From Botrytis cinerea B05.10 (lineage: Eukaryota > Ascomycota > Leotiomycetes > Helotiales > Sclerotiniaceae), in NCBI RefSeq assembly GCF_000143535.2, contig NC_037317.1, positions 1,736,001 through 1,800,000 of the forward strand: DNA of 64,000 bases. The letters are read 5' to 3'. Each line of letters opens with the position of its first letter. Within the stretch, counting starts at the first letter, position 1. The notes under the pieces are model-generated. The model did not search any database. It was given only the letters and a program-made list of their open reading frames with translations, and was not told the DNA's origin. This document shows positions 56,944 through 64,000 of the stretch, in pieces. Position numbers and translations under genes: made by a program.

Positions 56944-58211
56944 ATGTCGTCAACCCCTATGGCGATAGACTCTCCATTAGGTGCGAATGGTACTTCCATG
57001 TTGAAAGCAAACGGAGTCTCATCAGTCCCACAGACTGGCAAACTGACTGAGATGATCTCATTATACCATCCAGTCAAGGTAAGCTTAGTTACTACAGGCA
57101 ATGAGCAATTACTAATGAATCAAGCTTTTCAAACATCCTCCGACACCTGCAGACAAAGGGCAAACTCCTCCGAGTTACAACTTTATTCAGTCTATCAATT
57201 TCAATGACAATGGCAGTCAGCTTATCACGTCAGAAACTGATAACACTATGCAAATATATGATGTTCTCGAAGGAAGACATTCAAAAATGAATATTAGTGC
57301 CAAGTATGGTTGTAACCATGCAATGTTTGGCCATGCTGAACATTGTATAATCCATTCTAGTACCAAAAAAGACCGTAAGTCATAATCCAGTTCTCTAATA
57401 TAATGCTAAGTAGAATATAGACAAGATACGTTATCTATCTGCTCATGACAATTCTTATATTCGTTACTTTGAAGGTCATGAACAAAATGTCACATGTCTA
57501 TCCCTTCATCCCGGCCAAGATAATTTTATTTCATGCTCTGAAGACAACACTCTTAGGATCTGGGACGCAGCTTCCAACAATCCTTCTGGTATTCTGAATC
57601 TTACTGGTGTTCATCTCGTTGCGTGGGACCCTTCCGGAAACGTCTTTGCAGCTGCTTCCCCACTAGCTCAAACAATTTTACTCTACGACTTCCGCAATTT
57701 TGACAAGGAACCGTTTGCTACTTTTGATATATTACCATATTGCCAAGAATTTTCCCCTCAAGCAATTGGAAGAGGGTGGAACAAATTGGCGTTTTCGAAT
57801 GATGGGAAGCACTTGTTACTCGGCACGACTGGCAATGGGCATTTCTTACTAGATGCATTTGATGGGCATCTGAAGGCATTCTTGAGGAGGAATAGAGGTG
57901 GCGCCAGAAGACTAGGAGCTGGCGATCACAACCCAGATAATTTGGATCCTTCATCAAGTGAATACCTCCACACCACTGCCGGAGATTGCTGTTTTACTCC
58001 TGATGGAAGATATGTAATTAGTGGATCTCGAGGAAAGAATGTCTTGGTATGGGACACCCTTGCGGCTACAACAAATCGGGTCCTCAGTCCTTTGCATGAA
58101 TTGGATTACCCAGGCGAAACGGCAATTGTTGCTTTTAACCCCAAGTACAACCATTTTGCTACAGCAGATCAAGAAGTTCTGTTTTGGGTTCCGAATACAG
58201 ATATGCTCTGA
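56944..58211 (+). CDS. SWD2: COMPASS/CPF WD40 subunit Swd2
   Basis: WD40 propeller shared, in yeast, by the Set1 H3K4 methyltransferase complex and the cleavage/polyadenylation factor; nuclear. Exons are 56944-57078, 57125-57374 and 57421-58211, giving 391 aa. Family marks are the N-terminal KLFKHPPTPADKG segment (joined across intron 1), SINFNDNGSQLITSETDNTM, YDVLEGRHSKMNISAKYGC, KIRYLSAHDNSYIRYFEGHE (joined across intron 2), and VTCLSLHPGQDNFISCSEDN. TLRIWDAASN, GNGHFLLDAFDGHL and PDGRYVISGSRGKNVLVWD are further propeller blades. Within the third exon the frame is open throughout, although its internal Met/Leu starts could mislead a gene finder. Confidence 0.93.
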
Positions 58212-58399
58212 TTGCCTCTTGTGGGATGTATATGATTTGTGGTTAGAAAAGCAAGATCTATGTTGTGTTTTAGATTGGCAATACCCAAGTGATGTGCGGA
58301 TAGGCGTTGTGGGAAGGAGTCTAGGGCATATTCAATAAAAAGTTGTTGTAGATGACACGCTCAGCATGTGCTTGAGCCGCCTATTCAATCTCGACAGTC

Positions 58400-60090
58400 C
58401 TTGAATCTTGGTTGTTTGTCATTCGTTGCTGGGATTGGGAATTTGAAGCTATTGTTGCTAGCTATTCGAAAGTCGGGCGAAGACTTCAGGCGAGTAATCC
58501 CCGCTTTGTTATCCATACCCAACCAATAGCTAAGATATCTGGCGGTCAGATCAGTTACCACTACTACTCGTTTCCTTGCCGTTCTTACCAAATTGCTCCA
58601 ATATTTCTCTTCTTCCCTTATGGTCTCAATCGAATTCATTCCAGATCTGTCTGGCCTCTTCAAACCCAAGAACCGGAAGCCCTTCACTTCATTAAATAAC
58701 TCAACCCAATCGCTTCCCTTCTATTGTGCGTTCAAATTTGCCAACATATTGATGTCCATAGTCCTCATAGCTTGTTTCTCCACCCCTGCCTGATTTTTGC
58801 CAGCTTCGGTTAGGTAACAATCACTGACGAGAAGTCTGGCACCCTTCTTGAAAACGAGCTTTAGTTGGCGTAGAACATTTGCCGCGTATAATTTGTTGCG
58901 GTTATGCATAAATCAACAAAATAGATACACGTCTTCATTTTCGATGGGTTGGCGATTATGGAAACCATGAACCATTTACAAGTTCGGGTGACAGGAATGC
59001 GTCAAGCGCAGGTACACTCTTAATCGTTGTTGGTAGATGCTGGACGATGAAATGAGGTTGTGAAATCTCCTGACTAATTCTTTGCTGATAGATTCATGAC
59101 AATCGCCGACATCCACAGTTGTAGCGGATCGAAAGTCGAGGGAGGCCCAGTCATGATTATCGATCAAATGTGAGATCTTGTAGCCTTCACCGCCGGTAGA
59201 TAGTACCATAGTACCCCCAAATTGTACTTCACGAAGAAAATATTTCGCTACTGTGGTAAATGAAGGCTCAATATCTGTGGTTCCTTTGGCGATACAGACG
59301 CCTCTCTGATTTAATGTGGAGGCTGCAGACTGTTGTGAGAAGTATCGATTCTTTTTACTAAACCCTGTGTGGTGTTAGTCTGTGGGCAATCTCTGCAGGC
59401 GCAGACAAAAATGTGATTCGACATTTCTACTTACAGGCCAAGGCTCTTCCGCACAAATTCCAACCCAATATTTCACTGGCTGATATCCTGTTGACATTTT
59501 GGTAGCAGCTGTATGCCTTACGAGACTAGCTCAACCTCTTGAAATATCATATTTGACATCACCTGTCGCATGAATCATTCCATATTGACGATATCCATCC
59601 CAACCTTTTGTTCAATCTCCTTGGAGGCAGCAGTTTTGCCTAGGAGAAACAACTTTTCTATCAAATGTCGATCCATGAAGTGACGGTGCACAATGGTGAA
59701 GTTGATAGCAATATTACATTAGTATGTTGCTCGAAGGGAAATAGTATCATGGACTGCAAGCTGCCGTTCAACTGTTACTTCAGATGTGTAAGAGTTATAT
59801 ACATGCATCCCAAGCTAGTCTCTTTATTCTTTCATTTGCTCCCTTCACAATATGGCTCAACTTCTCTGTCGCCCTGATTATTTTTCCTCTCAATTTCATC
59901 AAGTACTCGGGGAGCAGCGGTATCGACATCAAAGTTTGGCTCTTCGATTTTATTTTCTTGCAGGTACTCGTTAAGATTTGCAATTTTGAGATAAGTGTTC
60001 CAGCTAGCTTTGTCGGGGAGATTCTGGAGACTCACATACAAAAGTTCGCTTGAGGCGGTGTGATGCTTAAAAGTTGTTTCCTGGAATGAC
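58400..60090 (-). pseudogene. Decayed fungal O-methyltransferase (sterigmatocystin-OMT-like)
   Basis: Reading the minus strand from about 60.09 kb gives, in order, the parts of a SAM-dependent fungal O-methyltransferase. These are an N-terminal helix (YLQENKIEEPNFDVDTAAP), HDTISLRATY then a stop, KTAASKEIEQKVGMDIVNME then a stop, and VRHTAATKMS...YWVGICAEEPWP with a probable intron donor. The SAM-binding region follows (NHDWASLDFRSATTVDVGDC), then VRRF..., a frameshift near 59055 into FIVQHLPTTIKSVPALDAF, and a shift back before MVHGFHNRQPIENEDVYLFC and a stop. Last are YAANVLRQLKLVFKKGARLL and DINMLANLNAQ then a stop. In-frame stops are near 59719, 59575, 58913 and 58721. The W-to-TGA change at 58913-58915 fits the family Trp. 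Clearly non-functional. Ends are approximate. Confidence 0.85.
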
Positions 60091-60167
60091 CAATTTTGGG
60101 TCCAGAATAGTGTGGCTGGAAGCCTAGTCGACTTGTCTGTGCTAGTTAATCCCCCGCTCAATGTCAA

Positions 60168-60716
60168 AATTCGTCCTTGATAGCTAGCACTATTGAAGAA
60201 GTCAGGACATAATGATGCTTACTGGGGTACACAATCTCAAATGAAGCGATTCAAGTAGTGAAGCCAATCAGCGCAGTGGTGAGTCAGATGAAGATTCAAG
60301 GAGATAGAAGAACGGAGTGGGTAAGTAGATGTACGAATGAGAGTATGGGTGAAGATGAAATCTGTGAGAATTATACAGTTTATAGGGCAACAATCAATAG
60401 GGATGATTGGACGAGGTGGTCATTAAGTGGGCGAGACCCTGCATATCATGATATCACCTGTTCTAAACTTCAGAGGGTGCTCAAGAGGACTCCGTGCTTA
60501 TATTGTCTCGCTATATAGATAACTCATAGACAAAAATGTTTGTATTTGCAGCATGATAATTGGCTTTCACCATCTTCTTGCCCTTTCCAAGATTGAACCC
60601 CATCGCTGAACACATCTGTTCGATTACACCAGCGCAAACAAGCACACTGCTTTATATACCTCGCATCAACCAACGCCCAATCGATCTCCTCTACATAAAA
60701 ATATCTCAGGCTCAAA
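60168..60716. other. Non-coding stretch beside pseudogene
   Basis: Only a featureless plus ORF (60258-60518). Nothing supported. Confidence 0.5.
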
Positions 60717-61136
60717 TTACCAGAGCTTCCACTCCTCAAGCCATGATTGCCAACCATTTCGAGTCCCGACCTTTTTTCTCGTATCCGCAACTCCGAAATC
60801 CACTAATCTATCGGTCCTCAACATGAATCCCGGAAACCTTGCCAACCAAACCTCCAACATAGCTCTTCTCTCTGGATCTTCAACATTGAAGACATATTCC
60901 TGCACCGCTATTCTCTTTTCCCTCGACATCCCCTTCTCTAGCTCCTCTTGAAGCATAATGATGTCCAATGCTTTCTCTCCGGGCATATCGCGGTATTGTT
61001 GAATAATTTGATACCAGTGGTGTTCCATGTGCTTCAATTTTGACTCCGAGGGGCGACTGCTGAGATAGAGAGGGGGGAGCTTTCCGACCTGGGTTTGTTG
61101 GAACCAAACATGGGCGCAAGGGAAGAGATTTGACAT
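60717..61136 (-). CDS. Hypothetical 139-aa protein
   Basis: Intact single-exon frame from the ATG at 61136 (MSNLFPCAHVWFQQTQVGKL). Charged and helical (HMEHHWYQIIQQYRDMPGEK, IMLQEELEKGMSREKRIAVQ, NVEDPERRAMLEVWLARF), ending WLEEWKLW. No family is recognised. Balanced composition and predicted helices suggest a real protein, but it lies between a pseudogene and a gene-poor stretch, so it could be a fragment of an older gene. Confidence 0.4.
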   Translation of the reverse strand: MSNLFPCAHVWFQQTQVGKLPPLYLSSRPSESKLKHMEHHWYQIIQQYRDMPGEKALDIIMLQEELEKGMSREKRIAVQEYVFNVEDPERRAMLEVWLARFPGFMLRTDRLVDFGVADTRKKVGTRNGWQSWLEEWKLW

Positions 61137-63006
61137 TTTGGATACTCGCAGTGGGTAATTTGATCCAGATTGAGGGGGGCCACAATTTAGAAAGGCTTTC
61201 AGAAGTAGTTGTGGTATCGAAGTTCGGGCGTCAGAAAAGAGTAGGAGGAAGCTTTATGGATAGGGAATTTTTCGACATTATTCACTGTATATTTGGATTA
61301 AGTGGTAGCATGTGGGTCTGCAAGAGTATTTACTTTTTTTCCCTCAATGAAGCCGCTTCCGTTATCGGAAGGAATCAATATTGTCGGGAATGTATTGATA
61401 TTGAGCGTTGTTGTCGATACGAGGAGCTTCTGCGATGATATAATCATTCCAGATACGATTTCAGATCCGTAGTTAATTGGCACCTGTCGGAAGTTCCGAT
61501 CATTGATATTTAGAACGGAGTATCTCATGTTGTGCACTTTCTCTACGTCAGGTCTTTTTAATAGAAATAATAAGTCATGTCAGCCCCTTTTGATAAATAA
61601 GGATAGATGACAACACGGAAGATGAGTGTGCATCCCTTTATGCGACTACAGCAAGGAAAACATGGCTTTCCCCCAGGATTTTCGAAAACGCCATCAAAGC
61701 TACTAAAGCCACCTCGGAACCTATGACGCAGATATTATTTGGGCACTAGGAATCGGAGTTCTGTGTTGATTGGTTTTGAATCTCTGGAAACTTGTAGTAG
61801 CGCAGTCTCGAGGAAACACTTCAGATATTTCTACTTGGAGTTTCTGTCAGCTCAGGGATCTCTGGGAAAAGTGTTCGCGGTCAGGTCAAATCTCGATAGA
61901 TAACATTTAAATATCGCGGCGGGAAACACATGTTAGAGAGGTGAACTATCCATACATGCTAACGTGTCAACATAACTCTTATCACGAGAGGTGCCAGAAT
62001 CTGCAGCTATCTCACAAGCAGATACATCTTCAAAGATAGCTTATTTGTTCTGTATGTACGCGAAGTTTGTAACGACTCACTGCTGGATTGGAAGAGGCGG
62101 GCTCGCTAGGTGTGGAAACTGGCCATCGCTACTTTCAAGTGGTTACGGCGAAGAAAGTTTGGTGGAATGTGTAGCCAGCGCGTCGGCAAAAAGATTCGAA
62201 AAAGTACTGACCAAGTTGCAAGATGCTTACCGCAGTATCTCGTAACCGTCTTTCGAAGAAGACATTTACAACCTCATACAGCATAGGTAACTGCACAGTA
62301 CAGTATCGAACACGTGAGCACACCTCTCACGTGTTCGTCTCCCCTGGCAGTTACATCGCATATTAGAGCGTTAAAATGCAGGCCATATCACCGCGCCAAT
62401 CTAACCCTGGATAATACCCAGGCGCTTACCCGAACTCCCGGAATTCTTTCGCCAAACATTTCTTTCTGATCGTATCATTCTATTAGAACCAAATCTTTCA
62501 ATCTGCTTGCAACTAATACATTCACGCTCGCACCGGTAGTATAAAACATAATCTACTTAATAAGATTAAAAATAAACCACTGCCGCAATGACACATGCCG
62601 GGTTTCGTGGCTACAAATGAGCTGTGAGTATTAAGAGGAAAATGTAAGTTTCAACGTCAGGGGTGGCGCAGCTAAAACGGAAATCACCAACGTCACATCG
62701 AGTTGGAAAGATCTGTTGATATAGCCTCGTATAATCCTCAGAGAATTTGATTTTGGCATCTTTGGATTGTTTTCTTTTCCTGCAATTCATTTCAACTGTT
62801 ATTCAGCGGCCTTTTCCTTCCTGACATCCATTCATTTACTCGTTGTTGATACTGGTAATATCCCATTTCTCAGTGATTCACACATCAGTACTCAAAACGA
62901 AATTGACTTCGTCACTCATTTATCATATAAATTTTGAATCGCGAGTGCACAATAGGATAGATAAGAAAGAAGCATTAGGGTATCAAATTGCAAGACGAGA
63001 AACAAT
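61137..63006. other. Gene-poor stretch before the protease gene
   Basis: No supported gene; plus ORF 61991-62245 (84 codons) shows no domain. Contains the perfect CACGTG hairpin at 62307-62337 and, at the right end, the promoter and leader of the protease-like gene. Confidence 0.5.
62307..62337. repeat. Perfect 12-bp inverted repeat with 7-base loop, two CACGTG
   Basis: CGAACACGTGAG (62307-62318), loop CACACCT, then CTCACGTGTTCG (62326-62337). Both arms contain CACGTG. It could be a bHLH/bZIP double site or a cruciform/hairpin terminator-like structure. It lies about 670 bases upstream of the protease-like gene. Confidence 0.8.
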
Positions 63007-64000
63007 ATGAAGATTTCTGACTTGGGACTGGTATGTGTAGCATGCACAGCTACTTTGATCCAAGCGGAAATCTTTTCGGCGCCAATTTACTCTGTAACAA
63101 GAAACTCAACGTACGCGCAAGCAAAAAGAGCAGCTGCAAGAGAGGAGATAATTGCGAGGAGTAGAACCAATAGTCATAGGAGGAGTGCAATCAAAAAAGA
63201 GAGAGCAAGGGCGTCACGGCGAGTCAGACATGATGAAGGTGAACAGAAGAGTTTAAAAGGCCCAGTTGGTGGTGTGGAGAACGATGATAAATATTTGGCG
63301 GCTTTGGGAGAAGGTAGGTTTCTGGACGATGCAAGAGCAAGGTACGGAAGTGGAGTGCCAGAATGGGTAAGTTGGTCACCCACTCATTTCGAATGGGGAT
63401 ACTGATCGAAATACAGGATTGGAATGAACTGGTATATGTTATAGACCTGGAGGTCGGAAGCCCACCGCAGAGTTCACGAGCTCTTCTCTCCATATCCGAT
63501 AATGATATGTTCCTACCGTCGGTTGATTGTGTGAATACATGCCACTCTCATCAACTTTACGATCCCTCTTTGTCAAACACGAAAACATGGATAGGCACTC
63601 TTTTTGCTGAGGACTATGCTAGGTGTTCTGCATTCGGCAGCATAGTCTCAGACAGCATCACTTTTGCCGGTCTAACTATTTCACAACAATTCGGCGCTGT
63701 CGATAGTATAGGTCGATTTACAGATCCGGACTGGGGTAACTTGGAATGGGATGGGCTCTTTGGACTAGCTCCTTCATCCACGCACTCTGCGCACTCAATT
63801 CCAAATCCATTCCTCAATCTTCGTTCCCAGAAACTCCTTCAAACACCGGTCTTCACTCTCCTTCTCCCACAGACTCCAGACGCACCTGGTCTTCTCACCT
63901 TCGGCACAATAGACCACACACAATACACTGGCCCTCTTAAGCTTCTCCCTCTCCTAAATCACACAATCGTTCCACAAACTCGCTCCACCATGCTTCCAGA
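63007..64000 (+). CDS. Secreted pepsin-like protein lacking first catalytic Asp (partial)
   Basis: Exons are 63007-63366 and 63417 onward; the gene runs off the window end (at least 314 aa here). A signal peptide (MKISDLGLVCVACTATLIQA) is followed by a very basic pro-like region (RTNSHRRSAIKKERARASRR). The A1 peptidase fold begins at LVYVIDLEVGSPPQSSRALL. Where active pepsins have DTGS, this protein has SISD in LLSISDNDMFLPSVDC, so the first catalytic Asp is replaced by Ser. The Cys pair (DCVNTCHSH), YDPSLSNT and the WDGLFGLAP segment keep the fold. The second active site lies beyond the window. Possibly a pseudo-protease or a receptor-like yapsin relative. Confidence 0.8.

Noticed and set aside
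61991..62245. Plus ORF of 84 codons
   Set aside because: No domain, weak start, and no introns or neighbours to support it.
1..64000. CRISPR arrays, bacterial operons, rRNA
   Set aside because: No direct-repeat/spacer arrays and no rRNA sequence; spliced eukaryotic genes throughout.

Overview
The window is nuclear DNA of a filamentous ascomycete. Genes are single-copy and spliced, with mostly 50-300 bp GT-AG introns, CTAAC/CTAAT-like branch sites and A/C-rich Kozak starts. The gene set (Pfa3, Swd2, Ncs2/Ctu2, Ptm1, mS45/Bot1, Zn2Cys6 and C2H2 factors, DUF7702 membrane protein) fits Pezizomycotina. Protein style suggests Leotiomycetes (Sclerotiniaceae-like), but that is inference. All exon models were read by hand from splice signals, reading frame and remembered family motifs; no search was run.

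Layout: 1-10 kb holds a proline-rich orphan, mitochondrial enoyl reductase (ETR1), and NC2-beta (DR1), whose long intron contains an intact 535-codon ORF. 10-18 kb is a compact housekeeping block: mS45/Bot1, a PF13350-type phosphatase divergent from a CCDC97-like gene, ATG3 and PDB1. 18-25 kb holds an orphan with a SprT-like look but no HExxH, and a ~1481-aa orphan multi-pass membrane protein with degenerate Leu-Gly repeats. 25-33 kb holds a tail-anchored UBE2J-type E2, a 219-bp TA-flanked MITE directly after the stop codon of palmitoyltransferase PFA3, and a five-exon C2H2 zinc-finger gene. 34-45 kb holds a secreted six-hairpin glycosidase-like protein, a DsbA-family oxidoreductase, an SDR, a large disordered orphan and a DUF7702 seven-TM protein.

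45.7-49.1 kb has no convincing gene. A Zn2Cys6 regulator follows, whose first intron still carries a decayed in-frame copy of half a zinc cluster. Then come PTM1 divergent from NCS2, and an OAC1-like mitochondrial carrier divergent from SWD2. 58.4-60.1 kb is an O-methyltransferase pseudogene with several stops and frameshifts. The window ends inside a secreted pepsin-like protein that lacks the first catalytic Asp.

There is no clear metabolic cluster. Most genes are housekeeping (mitochondrial metabolism and translation, transcription, autophagy, ER ubiquitylation, tRNA thiolation), interspersed with lineage-specific orphans and decayed sequence. Best candidates for something undescribed: the intron-nested gene, the fossil zinc-cluster exon, the Leu-Gly-repeat membrane protein and the pseudo-protease.
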